From Caproiciproducens faecalis (lineage in GTDB: Bacteria > Bacillota > Clostridia > Oscillospirales > Acutalibacteraceae): a DNA stretch of 64,000 nt. The notes beneath the pieces were generated by a model. The model was not told where the DNA came from. It ran no database searches and saw nothing but the letters and a program-made list of their open reading frames with translations. A program made the position numbers and the translations under genes. The stretch covers positions 744,001 to 808,000 of the forward strand of contig NZ_JAGFNZ010000002.1 in assembly GCF_019448085.1 (NCBI RefSeq), read 5' to 3'. Shown here in pieces: positions 52,645 through 61,313 of this stretch; position 1 is the first letter of the stretch, and each line of letters begins with the position of its first letter.

Positions 52645-52673
52645 TGGACAAGCCGCGGGGATAAGAGTATAAT
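52645..52673 (+). promoter_or_regulatory. Promoter of the foldase lipoprotein gene
   Basis: TGGACA, 17 bases, TATAAT, 65 bases before ATG 52739. Confidence 0.75.
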
Positions 52674-52738
52674 TATCTGGTGAAACTGAATTTTGTATCG
52701 ATTAAAATTTGGCTGCGCATAAGCGCATGGAGGTAGTT

Positions 52739-53863
52739 ATGTTAAAAACAACAAAAAAGGTTGTTGCCGCGGTTCTGGCTGTTGCCATGATGGCGGGGAT
52801 CACCGCATGTAAAAGCGACAAAAGCTGGGCTATGAAAAACGACAGCCTGACTGCTCCTATCGGAGTATATATCTACAATCTGTATAACGCTTACCAAAGC
52901 GCACAGACCATGGTAACCGATACGTCTAAGCCGCTTCTGGAACAGAAGATCGACGGCAAGGACGCGAACACCTATATTAAGGAAAAGGCTCTTGACGCTA
53001 CAAAGTCGCTTTTTGTGATGAACGACAAGATGAAGGAGCTCGGTCTTTCCCTGACTGCGGACGAAACAAAGTCCATCAGCTCCAACACGGACACCCAGTG
53101 GGCGCAGGCAAGCTCCACCCTTGAAAAGTACGGTATTTCAAAGGCCTCTTTCAATCTGGCTTATTCGGATTACTACACCAAATACCAGAAGGTGTTCACG
53201 GCTCTTTACGGCAAGGGCGGCAAAAAGGAAGTTCCCGAAGCTGACCTGAAAGCTTACTTTGAGAAAAACTACACCGATTTTTCTTATTTCCTCAAACCGC
53301 TTTACAGCAGCGACGCCAGCGGCAGCACGGTGATGATTACGAAAGCCGAACAGGCTGCTCTGGAAAAGGAATTCAACAATTACGCGGCGGACATCAAAGC
53401 AGGAAAAATGACGATGCAGCAGGCGGCCGACGCTTTTAAAACTTCTTCCAAACAGACTACGGAACAGCTTCAGTCCGGCACCGAAATTCTGGACAGCGCT
53501 TCCGGTTTTCCGGACGACTTTATCTCCCTGTTGTCTTCCATGAAGGCGGGCGAGGTCAAGGCAGCCGAAATCTCCGGTACCTATCTGGTCGTAATGAAGA
53601 ACGACATCACGAAAAAGACCACTGAGCAGCTGGGCTCTGAAAGCACCCGCAATGCCATTCTGGCTCAGATGAAGGGCAAGGAGTACTCCGACGAGCTTGA
53701 CAAAGAAGCGGCGGCGTACACGAAGATCACCCTGAACCAGCAGGCGATTGATTCCTACAAGCCTTCCATGTTTGAAACCAAGACTTCCTCCGCGGCGGCG
53801 GTATCTTCCGCAGCGGCGGCTTCAGCGGCTTCCACCGCAGAAAGCACCGCTTCTTCCAAATAA
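52739..53863 (+). CDS. PrsA/SurA-like extracytoplasmic foldase lipoprotein
   Basis: 374 residues from ATG 52739 (GGAGG 5 bases upstream). Signal peptide with lipobox AGITAC (lipid-modified Cys near residue 24). A SurA-like chaperone helical region (about 25-190) is followed by a parvulin-like part (about 190-300), where GTEILDSASGFPDDFISLLSSMKAGEV is family-like but the peptidyl-prolyl isomerase core looks weak. Ser/Ala-rich tail at the end. Expected to help exported proteins fold. Strong terminator follows. Confidence 0.8.
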   Translation: MLKTTKKVVAAVLAVAMMAGITACKSDKSWAMKNDSLTAPIGVYIYNLYNAYQSAQTMVTDTSKPLLEQKIDGKDANTYIKEKALDATKSLFVMNDKMKELGLSLTADETKSISSNTDTQWAQASSTLEKYGISKASFNLAYSDYYTKYQKVFTALYGKGGKKEVPEADLKAYFEKNYTDFSYFLKPLYSSDASGSTVMITKAEQAALEKEFNNYAADIKAGKMTMQQAADAFKTSSKQTTEQLQSGTEILDSASGFPDDFISLLSSMKAGEVKAAEISGTYLVVMKNDITKKTTEQLGSESTRNAILAQMKGKEYSDELDKEAAAYTKITLNQQAIDSYKPSMFETKTSSAAAVSSAAAASAASTAESTASSK

Positions 53864-53878
53864 AATTAGCAATAATCA

Positions 53879-53912
53879 GGGCGCAGACAGAAATTTCTGT
53901 CTGCGCCCTTTT
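53879..53912 (+). terminator. Terminator after the foldase gene
   Basis: Perfect 15-bp palindrome GGGCGCAGACAGAAA / TTTCTGTCTGCGCCC with no formal loop, followed by TTTT. Confidence 0.88.
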
Positions 53913-53954
53913 GTTCATTTTTTTATTAAGTAATTCCCATTCTACCGTCTTTAT

Positions 53955-54130
53955 CGTCAATGAAAACCTTTTGGATCGCTTATCGGATGAACCCTTTTGG
54001 GGATACCCAGGGGGTGCAGGGGGATTTTATGGAGCCCTCCCGCCGGGAATTCAAAATCCCCCTGCGCGCACTTTGCCTCCTTTCGGGCAAGACCGAAAGG
54101 AGGGGCCTGCCCGGCCTGAGGGCAAACCAA
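53955..54130 (+). repeat. Structured dispersed repeat, copy B
   Basis: Same strand and layout as copy A at 47837. The 13-bp stem is identical (54016-54028 with 54053-54065). The second stem reads CTCCTTTCGG / CCGAAAGGAG (54077-54102), where one A-T pair of copy A is C-G. It lies after the foldase terminator and before a convergent gene, so it belongs to no operon. Confidence 0.85.
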
Positions 54131-54194
54131 TGGAATCTGTGAGTTTACCGTTACTCGATTTTCAGATTGACTCCACCTATCCTGAATAAATCAA

Positions 54195-55370
54195 TCAGTA
54201 CAGCACCACCGTGCCGCTCTGTACGGCGCAGCGGCATTCATAGCTTTTCTGAGTTCCTGTCTGTGCGTCAAAGACCGAGTTGAACTCAAAGGAATCTTTT
54301 TCATCCGCAAGGATATAGCGTGCCAGAATGAAACGGTCGTCCACGCAGGCGAAAAATTCACCCAGCTCTTTGCTGTACTTCGTGTGGATTTCAGAATTCA
54401 GCACTCCGTCCACCCGAACATTGTCCTCTTCCTCCGTAATCCGATAGACCCGCGTACCGTTGCCGTCAATGCTGAACATTGCGGGGGCCTCTCCCTCTTT
54501 CAGATTCAGTTCGGCCACAATCGACTTTTTCCCCGTTATTTTGTCGTAAGCGCAGATTCTCTGGTCGCCGGTCGGGAAATGCTTCACCCGGAAGTACAGG
54601 CTTGCGCCGTCCATTCCGGCAAAACGAACCAGCCCGGAGGTTCCCGCGCTCAGAATCAGCTCCAGCGGGGCGCGCTCCTCGCCGGTCTTAACGGCCACGA
54701 TAAAATCAAACAGCGGACAGAGCCAGACATTGTCGTTGATATTGTCGCCCAGCCAGCGGATGTTCCGGTAACAGTGCTCCTTCTCCTCCTCGTCGCCGTG
54801 CGGCTGCAGGACCAGAAGCTGTTTCTGACCGCCCGCTTCAAAAGCGATGAGTCCGGCGCTGTTCGCGGTACAGACGCGCGGATCGCGCACATAATAGTAC
54901 GTTTCGTCGTCAATATCGTAAAGATACGCCACTTTTTCAAAACCGGTCAGCTTTTTATAGTCCTCAAACAGTGTCCGGTGCTTCGTGTTTTCCTTGGTGT
55001 AGATCATCAGATGGCTTTCGTCCAGCGCGGTGCAGTCCGAAAACCCGCCGATAAAGTTCAGCGTAGCCATGTTTCTTTCCGCGCCCGTGCGCTTGTCTAT
55101 CCGTAAAATCCACGCTTCGCTCTCCCCGCTTTCCATTACGACAATGATGTCCTCCGGAAAGCTGAAAAAATGCTGTACAAAAGCCGGATTGCTCAGAAAA
55201 TAGTTGGCAATGATCCGTTCACGGCGCGTGACACGGTTATATTCCAGTATAAAGAGGTTGTTGTGTCCTTCCTCTTTTTTCTCTTCGGCATAGTAAATAA
55301 AATGATCGCTTATTTCAATTAAAACATCGTTGCAGCTTGCAAACACGTTTCTCAGATCGACAACCTTCAC
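54195..55370 (-). CDS. 391-residue soluble protein, unknown (beta-propeller-like)
   Basis: GTG start at 55370 with GGAGG 9 bases upstream. No signal peptide or membrane helix. The sequence alternates short beta strands with polar loops and repeats like LDES-LMIYTKE, RFAGMDGASLYFRV and FSIDGNGTRVYRI, which would suit a beta-propeller. No motif recognised. Single gene, read toward the repeat copy B. Confidence 0.65.
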   Translation of the reverse strand: MKVVDLRNVFASCNDVLIEISDHFIYYAEEKKEEGHNNLFILEYNRVTRRERIIANYFLSNPAFVQHFFSFPEDIIVVMESGESEAWILRIDKRTGAERNMATLNFIGGFSDCTALDESHLMIYTKENTKHRTLFEDYKKLTGFEKVAYLYDIDDETYYYVRDPRVCTANSAGLIAFEAGGQKQLLVLQPHGDEEEKEHCYRNIRWLGDNINDNVWLCPLFDFIVAVKTGEERAPLELILSAGTSGLVRFAGMDGASLYFRVKHFPTGDQRICAYDKITGKKSIVAELNLKEGEAPAMFSIDGNGTRVYRITEEEDNVRVDGVLNSEIHTKYSKELGEFFACVDDRFILARYILADEKDSFEFNSVFDAQTGTQKSYECRCAVQSGTVVLY

Positions 55371-55538
55371 TCCCGATCCCTCCTGTTCTCTTTATTATAG
55401 CATAAAGGGCCGAATCGTACATCCTGTTTTTGACTTTCCGTGCGTTCCCATTTTTTCCGTTTGATGTTATAATATAGAAAAGTCGTTTCGGTAAGGGGAT
55501 AAACAAAACTTTTTATACGAAAAGCGGTGGGTGATAAG

Positions 55539-55787
55539 ATGCGTCAGACGAAAAACGGCAGCGTTCTGGAAGTGGATATTCACGGCATGACCGCAAGCGA
55601 AGCCAAGCGCGGGCTGGAGCAGCTTTTGACCCGCGCGGACAAAACCGTTTCGGAAATCCGGGTCATCCACGGCTACAACAGCGGTCAGGTGCTGCGCGAC
55701 ATGGTGCGCAAACAGCTGAAGCACCCGCGCATTGCGGCAAAGCTGATCAGCCTGAACCCCGGGGAAACACGCATCCTTCTAAAATAA
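55539..55787 (+). CDS. Stand-alone Smr-domain protein
   Basis: 82 residues from ATG 55539 (GGTGGGTGAT upstream; GTG 55527 also in frame). The Smr fold has LEVDIHGMTASEAKRGL (DxH motif) and VIHGYNSGQVLRDMV (HGxG-like), as at the C-terminus of MutS2. Smr domains can nick DNA or RNA; a free copy is common in Clostridia. Own terminator. Confidence 0.85.
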   Translation: MRQTKNGSVLEVDIHGMTASEAKRGLEQLLTRADKTVSEIRVIHGYNSGQVLRDMVRKQLKHPRIAAKLISLNPGETRILLK

Positions 55788-55823
55788 CAGGCGGACAGGA
55801 AAATCTGTCCGCCTGTGTTTTTT
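55788..55823 (+). terminator. Terminator after the Smr gene
   Basis: CAGGCGGACAG and CTGTCCGCCTG, perfect 11-bp stem with a 6-base loop, then TGTTTTTT. Confidence 0.9.
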
Positions 55824-55907
55824 GAAATTTCCCGGGTAATATTTCCAGCCAATCCCCTGACTTCTATATTTCAGCCCAAAATTCTTGCTTTTTCGGTTAA
55901 ACCCGTC

Positions 55908-56849
55908 TTATTTTTTATATTCTTCAATCCGGAACCGCGGCCTTGCTTTGACCTCACTGTAAATCTTGCCGATATAACCGCCCACCACGCCGAGGCACAG
56001 CAGCTGAATGCCCCCGAGCAGCCAGATGGAGCAGACGATTGCCGTCCAGCCCGCGACCGCAAGGCCCATAAAATACGAAACCAGCGCATAAATTAGACCG
56101 ATAATACTTAAAAATGACAGAATAATGCCTAAATTCGATATCATTTTGAGCGGCTTTACGCTGAAGGACGTGATGCCGTCCAGCGCAAAGGAAAGCATTT
56201 TTTTCAGCGGGTATTTCGATTCGCCCGCAAAACGCTCGTTCCGGTCGTAGTACACATAGTCGCTGCGGTAGCCGATCAGCGGCACAATTCCGCGCAGGAA
56301 CAGGTTGACCTCTTGATACTCGCTCAGCGCGTCCAACGCGCGGCGGCTCATCAGGCGGTAATCGGCGTGGTTGTAGACGACATCCACCCCAAGCACCTTC
56401 ATGAATTTGTAAAATCCCTGCGCCGTGGTGCGCTTAAAGACCGTGTCCGTTTCGCGCTTGTTGCGCACTCCGTACACCACATCGCAGCCGCCGATGAATT
56501 TATCCACAAACTGGTCGATCACTTCAATGTCGTCCTGCAGGTCGGCGTCCAGACTGATGGCGCAGTCGCAGGAGTCCTTCGCGGTCATCAGCCCCGCCAA
56601 AAGCGCGTTCTGGTGGCCCCGGTTGTGCGCAAGCTTAATTCCGCTGACCAGTTCGTTTTCGTCGCTGTACCTGCTAATCAGTTCCCAGGTGCGGTCACGG
56701 CTGCCGTCGTCCACCAGCAGCATCCGGCTTTTTTTGTCGGCACGGCCGGTCTCTATCATCGAATTCATTTTCACGGTCAGCCGTTTCACCGTTTCCGGTA
56801 AAACCTCTTCTTCGTTATAACAGGGAATCACCAAATATACTGTAGGCAT
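55908..56849 (-). CDS. GtrB/DPM1-like family 2 glycosyltransferase
   Basis: 313 residues from ATG 56849 (GGAGG 5 bases upstream). GT2 catalytic domain (1-220): YLVIPCYNEEEVL, LLVDDGSRDRT (DxD-like), SLDADLQDD, and a C-terminal pair of membrane helices (about 232-290). Transfers a sugar to a lipid carrier (undecaprenyl phosphate) in related proteins. It follows a YfhO membrane protein by 21 bp, so the pair likely glycosylates a wall polymer; the polymer is not named by the sequence. Confidence 0.88.
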   Translation of the reverse strand: MPTVYLVIPCYNEEEVLPETVKRLTVKMNSMIETGRADKKSRMLLVDDGSRDRTWELISRYSDENELVSGIKLAHNRGHQNALLAGLMTAKDSCDCAISLDADLQDDIEVIDQFVDKFIGGCDVVYGVRNKRETDTVFKRTTAQGFYKFMKVLGVDVVYNHADYRLMSRRALDALSEYQEVNLFLRGIVPLIGYRSDYVYYDRNERFAGESKYPLKKMLSFALDGITSFSVKPLKMISNLGIILSFLSIIGLIYALVSYFMGLAVAGWTAIVCSIWLLGGIQLLCLGVVGGYIGKIYSEVKARPRFRIEEYKK

Positions 56850-56870
56850 AATTTCCTCCATTGCGGTTCT

Positions 56871-59327
56871 TTATTGGTCGTCTTCCGGCGCAGCGGGAAC
56901 CGGCTGTTCCGGTTTTTTGTCCGCCGGGTATTCCTCGTATTTGATCCGGTAGGTTTTTCTTTTGCGCGGATTCTTTTTATCGTACGCCCGGGTTACAAGA
57001 TAAAATACCAAAAACAGCGCCGCTCCTCCGGCAGATGCCGCCGCGCCCAGCTTCAGCCCCGGCGTCTCATAGTCAAAGCGGATGACCGACTCCCCGGCCG
57101 GCACCTTCACCGCCATAAACCCGACGTTCACCTTGGCAATTTCCGCCGGTTTTCCGTTGACCTGCGCGCTCCATCCGCCTTCCCACGGAACGCTGAAAAA
57201 CACCATGCGCTCCCTGTCCGCCGTGATTTTTGCGGTAAATCCGCTGTTGTCGCGGTCAAACGAGGAACAGGACTCCGACTTGCGTTTCAGACAGTCCTCA
57301 AAATAGGCGCTCTGGGTAAACTCACTGGACTGGTAGTCGTCGTTGTGTGGAAGGATTCCGTCGTACTTCTGAGCATCGTCGTTTTCCAGCACCAGCGTTT
57401 TCAGCAGCAGAAGGTGGCGGCTTTCCTTGTCTATCTGCTCGTACTCCGTGCGGGTAATATAGGAATCATAGCTGAACCCCATGGGAATATAATAGTCATT
57501 CTGATAGATATTAAACCCGTTCTGCGCCGCGTAGAACGTCCAGCCGGGCATCACAGGGTTGGACGCCCCCTCTTCCCCTTCAAAGTTCTTTCCGCTCAGG
57601 GCCGAATCAAACAGCCAACGGCAGCTGGTCAGCCCGCGCAGGCCGTAATATTTGGCATCCGGGCGGGAACCGACGTCCCGCTGTACGCCGATGGACGGGT
57701 AAAAGTCCATGATGGAACCCGGCACAATACTGTGGAACGCCTGAATGGTCGGAATCTGCCAGTACATGGCCTGATTGTCCATCCCGTCGTAAACATCCAC
57801 GCGGCAGTTTTTGGTGTCCGGCAGCTGAATGTTTTTTCCGCCGTTGAGCGAATACGGAATCAGCTCGCGGTGGGCGTCGTCGCTCTGGGTTTTCCCCAGC
57901 GCGATAAAGAACAGCGAGTACAGAACGGAAATCAGCGCAACCCCGCCCATACAGCGGCGGATAAACAGCTTTTTGTCCCGGCGGTACCATTTAAAGATAA
58001 TTGTCAGCAGCGTCAGGCTCAAAAGCGCAATGGCCACATAGGTCCAGAAACGGGTGGGGTAATCCTCCAACCCATAGGAAGTCACCTTTTTGCCGTCCTG
58101 CTGGGTAGAGGTTACCATCAGCCCGATGGGCAGCGCGATTCCAAGCGTAATCCCGGTCGTCCACTTGATTGAGCTCTTCCAGTCGATGCACTCCCGCTCA
58201 AGAGAAATCACCGTCGCAAGGCTCATCATCAGGGTCAGTATATAAAACCATCGCGCGTAATACGACGAGTTGAAAAGCTGGAACGCGGAATTCAGAATCG
58301 GGACAAATGCCATCAAAAACAGAATTCCCAGCACTTTTTTCAGCCAGTGCTCTTTGTGCATCCGCAAAAATCCGATGACCCCGGTCATGCTGAACAGCGG
58401 CAGCCACGCGCCGAGCGAAGCCCATTTCGCTTCCGATTTGGGGGTAAAGTTCGGCCGCGCCGGGATATCCGGCGGGAAGAAAAAGCATTCCAGTATGTGG
58501 ACATAGCGCTGATTCCAGTCGTACAGCAGCGCGTTCCAGCCCTCCGGCGGGTTGTCCACCCGCGGGTTCTGGATGACCGCCAGAACGGTCGGCACCAGCA
58601 GAACGGAGGCGCACAGAACGCCGATGACCGCCTCACAGATAATCAGCAGAAAGTCCCGAAGGGTGATTTTCCAGTTGCCCGTCAAAAGCCGTGTAAAACC
58701 GTAAATCAGTGTGAAAACAACCTGTCCCACAAAAAAATAATAATTGACAAAACAGCAGGCGAACACCGTCACCGCGAAGATCCCGCGCCGCCGGGTATAG
58801 ATGTACTCGTCCAGCGCCCAAAGCATCAGCGGAAAAAAGACGATCGCCTCATGAAAATGATTAAAGAAAATATTGTAAACGGAAAATCCCGAAAACGCGT
58901 ACAGCATCCCGCCGATCACCGCGTAATCCGGATTTTTGACGTATCGTTTCAAGTAAATAAAGCCCGTCAGGGAAGCGCAGCCGAATTTCAAAATCAGCAG
59001 CGGGCCCATCAGGTGCGGCACCATCCAGCTCGGGAACGGAATCGTCAGCCAGAAAAACGGGCTGCCCAGCAGGTAAAACGAATAGGAACCGATGAAATTG
59101 GCGCCCAGATCGGTTGTCCAGCTCCAGCCGATGTTGCCCGCCCGTATGGCGTCGTGGCACATCTGGTAAAACGGAACCTGCTGCACATTAAAATCGCCGT
59201 AAAATAAAAAATAGCCGTTGTCAAAAATAATAAAAGGGATAAAAAAGAGAAATGATATTCCCATGCCGTAGAGCAGGGCTTTTAAATAATAATTCTGTTT
59301 CCCCGTACGGGTCAGCATGTTTGTCAA
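56871..59327 (-). CDS. YfhO-family membrane protein (GT-C-like)
   Basis: 818 residues with about thirteen helices and a large outside domain near the end (about 530-770). Start is TTG 59327 (GGGGG 7 bases upstream); ATG 59318 is three codons on. Family hallmarks include FYGDFNVQQVPFY and LGANFIGSYSFYLLGSP near the N-terminus. In Bacillus YfhO adds sugars to lipoteichoic acid using lipid-linked donor; here GtrB supplies it. Ends with a Pro-rich tail. Confidence 0.88.
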   Translation of the reverse strand: MTNMLTRTGKQNYYLKALLYGMGISFLFFIPFIIFDNGYFLFYGDFNVQQVPFYQMCHDAIRAGNIGWSWTTDLGANFIGSYSFYLLGSPFFWLTIPFPSWMVPHLMGPLLILKFGCASLTGFIYLKRYVKNPDYAVIGGMLYAFSGFSVYNIFFNHFHEAIVFFPLMLWALDEYIYTRRRGIFAVTVFACCFVNYYFFVGQVVFTLIYGFTRLLTGNWKITLRDFLLIICEAVIGVLCASVLLVPTVLAVIQNPRVDNPPEGWNALLYDWNQRYVHILECFFFPPDIPARPNFTPKSEAKWASLGAWLPLFSMTGVIGFLRMHKEHWLKKVLGILFLMAFVPILNSAFQLFNSSYYARWFYILTLMMSLATVISLERECIDWKSSIKWTTGITLGIALPIGLMVTSTQQDGKKVTSYGLEDYPTRFWTYVAIALLSLTLLTIIFKWYRRDKKLFIRRCMGGVALISVLYSLFFIALGKTQSDDAHRELIPYSLNGGKNIQLPDTKNCRVDVYDGMDNQAMYWQIPTIQAFHSIVPGSIMDFYPSIGVQRDVGSRPDAKYYGLRGLTSCRWLFDSALSGKNFEGEEGASNPVMPGWTFYAAQNGFNIYQNDYYIPMGFSYDSYITRTEYEQIDKESRHLLLLKTLVLENDDAQKYDGILPHNDDYQSSEFTQSAYFEDCLKRKSESCSSFDRDNSGFTAKITADRERMVFFSVPWEGGWSAQVNGKPAEIAKVNVGFMAVKVPAGESVIRFDYETPGLKLGAAASAGGAALFLVFYLVTRAYDKKNPRKRKTYRIKYEEYPADKKPEQPVPAAPEDDQ

Positions 59328-59413
59328 ACCGTCGCCCCCATATTCCTGATTAACATATTATACCACAGGGTTTTGTCTGAACAAAGCGAAATTAAAAATT
59401 ACAGGACTGTTTC

Positions 59414-59442
59414 TTGCAATATTTACTTTTTGTTATTATATT
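59414..59442 (+). promoter_or_regulatory. Promoter for the HD-domain nucleotidase gene
   Basis: TTGCAA, 17 bases, TATATT, ending 53 bases before ATG 59496. Confidence 0.6.
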
Positions 59443-59495
59443 AGTAATAAAAAATACAATGTTCACAAACGACGGGAAGGAAAGGGGATCACAGA

Positions 59496-60077
59496 ATGTT
59501 CCATTTTTACGCGATGCTGTCGCGTATGAAATATATCTGCCGCTGGGGGCTGATGCGCAATACCCGCAAAGAAACCCTGAGCGAGCACAGCTTTGAAACC
59601 GCGGTCATCGCCCACGCGCTGGCCGTGCTGCGCAACACGCGCTTCGGCGGACACGTCAGCCCGGAGCGTGCGGCTCTGCTTGCGCTCTACCACGACGCGA
59701 CCGAGATTCTGACCGGCGATCTGCCCACGCCGGTCAAATATTTCAACCCACAAATCCGCTCCGCTTACCGGGAAGTGGAAACCGTGGCGCAAAACAAGCT
59801 TCTGAGCCTTCTGCCGGAAGATCTGAAGCCGAGCTACGAATCCGTCTTTACCGCAGGCAAAGAGGGTGACAAGGAGCTTCTGCCGCTTGTCAAAGCCGCG
59901 GACAAGCTTTCCGCCGTCATCAAGTGCATGGAAGAAAAAGGAATGGGAAATTCGGAATTTATCAAGGCGGAAGCCTCCCTGCGCCAGGCAGTCAGCGACC
60001 TGCATCTGCCGGAAGCCGACTGCTTTGTAACGGAGTTCCTGCCTTCCTACGCCCTAACCCTTGACGAGCAGGACTGA
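59496..60077 (+). CDS. YfbR-like HD-domain 5'-deoxynucleotidase
   Basis: 193 residues. HD-superfamily metal site: SEHSFETAVIAH (first His), YHDATEILTGDLPTP (HD and following Asp), and VKAADKLSAVIKC (last Asp). This matches YfbR, which removes phosphate from dNMPs. AAAGGGG precedes ATG 59496. Followed by LCP ligase after about 110 bp. Assignment to the YfbR subfamily is from motif spacing. Confidence 0.87.
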   Translation: MFHFYAMLSRMKYICRWGLMRNTRKETLSEHSFETAVIAHALAVLRNTRFGGHVSPERAALLALYHDATEILTGDLPTPVKYFNPQIRSAYREVETVAQNKLLSLLPEDLKPSYESVFTAGKEGDKELLPLVKAADKLSAVIKCMEEKGMGNSEFIKAEASLRQAVSDLHLPEADCFVTEFLPSYALTLDEQD

Positions 60078-60188
60078 AGTTCCATATTCTGTTCATAAAA
60101 TAATTCCTATTTAAAATTATTCTTCTTTTACAAGAGGTTATAATAATATGGTTATTATTTTAAAAAATGTCGATTGAGGACTGATGTT

Positions 60189-61247
60189 GTGAGTAAAACA
60201 AAAAAAAGCCCGAATACTGGCAAAGGTAAGAAGGCTCTTATCCGAAATATTTCAATATTATTTTTAAGTATCGTTCTGCTTGTTTCCGGCGTCGGCTGCG
60301 TTTACGCCGACCAGATGCTCGGAAGAATCAATTTTGTACCGTTGGAAGACACTCCCTCCAAAGTGGAGACCGCCCCCATTTTTCAGGAGGGCACCACAAG
60401 CGGAGATACCAGCGCCGAAGCGGGCGTTTTGGGCGGACTGTACCATGACGACGCCATTACCAATATTCTGGTCATGGGCGTGGACGATTACCAGCCGAAC
60501 GATCCCGGCCGCAGCGACAGCATGATGCTGGTTTCGGTCGACTCCCGTCACAAAAAGCTGAAACTGACTTCCTTTATGCGCGACATGTACGTCGCGATTC
60601 CGGGTCACGGCAGCCAGCGTCTGAACGTAGCGTACTCAACGGGCGGCCCTCAGCTGTCTGTTTCCACGATTGAAGCGAACTTCGGCACCGACATCGACCG
60701 GTTTGTACTGATTGATTACGCGTCCTTCTCCAAAATCGTGGATAAGCTCGGCGGCGTAACCATGACCATCACCTCCGGCGAGGCAAAGCTGATTAATCAG
60801 AATTCCGGCGATCCCAGACGCAACCTGACCGCCGGCACCTTCCTTTTAAGCGGCAAACAGGCGCTGTATTACTCCCGTATCCGCGCCATCGGCGACGACT
60901 TCGAGCGCACGGAGCGCCAGCGCAAGGTTTTCTCCAGCATTGTGGAGAAATTTAAAACAGCGAGCATCGGCACGATTAATCAGGCACTGTACGATATTCT
61001 TCCCCTGGTAACCACCAATATGACAAAAAATGAAGTGCTGAATATGGCGGCAAACGCGCTGACTTATCTGAATTATCCGGTCAGCCAGAACCGCATTCCG
61101 GCAAACAACGAATATACCTCTCAGCGCATTATGATGGGCGGTTCGCCCGCGGACGTGCTGGTTCCGGATCTTGATAAATGCGAGAAAAATGTTGCAGATT
61201 TTATCTTTGAAAATGATCTGCCGAGCAAAACCTATCAGGGAAATTAA
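60189..61247 (+). CDS. LytR-CpsA-Psr (LCP) family wall polymer ligase
   Basis: Attaches teichoic acids or other polymers to peptidoglycan outside the membrane. 352 residues from GTG 60189 (GAGG 9 bases upstream; TTG 60174 also in frame). One N-terminal helix (about 17-38), then the LCP domain: MGVDDYQPNDPGRSDSMMLV, FMRDMYVAIPGHG and LSGKQALYYSRIRAIGDDFERTERQRKV (Arg/Asp for the lipid pyrophosphate). A TATAAT at 60139 is a possible -10. Confidence 0.93.
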   Translation: MSKTKKSPNTGKGKKALIRNISILFLSIVLLVSGVGCVYADQMLGRINFVPLEDTPSKVETAPIFQEGTTSGDTSAEAGVLGGLYHDDAITNILVMGVDDYQPNDPGRSDSMMLVSVDSRHKKLKLTSFMRDMYVAIPGHGSQRLNVAYSTGGPQLSVSTIEANFGTDIDRFVLIDYASFSKIVDKLGGVTMTITSGEAKLINQNSGDPRRNLTAGTFLLSGKQALYYSRIRAIGDDFERTERQRKVFSSIVEKFKTASIGTINQALYDILPLVTTNMTKNEVLNMAANALTYLNYPVSQNRIPANNEYTSQRIMMGGSPADVLVPDLDKCEKNVADFIFENDLPSKTYQGN

Positions 61248-61265
61248 AAAGGCCGACCGGCCTGA

Positions 61266-61292
61266 CCGCACGGCAGACGCCGTGCGGTTTTT
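61266..61292 (+). terminator. Terminator after the LCP gene
   Basis: CCGCACGGC and GCCGTGCGG form a perfect 9-bp stem with a 4-base loop, then TTTTT. Confidence 0.9.
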
Positions 61293-61313
61293 CCGTTAAA
61301 GGAGAAACCGTTT

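Noticed and set aside
53960-54142. A 60-residue frame across repeat copy B
   Set aside because: The frame lies within a structured repeat and its equivalent is broken differently in copy A; changes between copies preserve stems, not codons.
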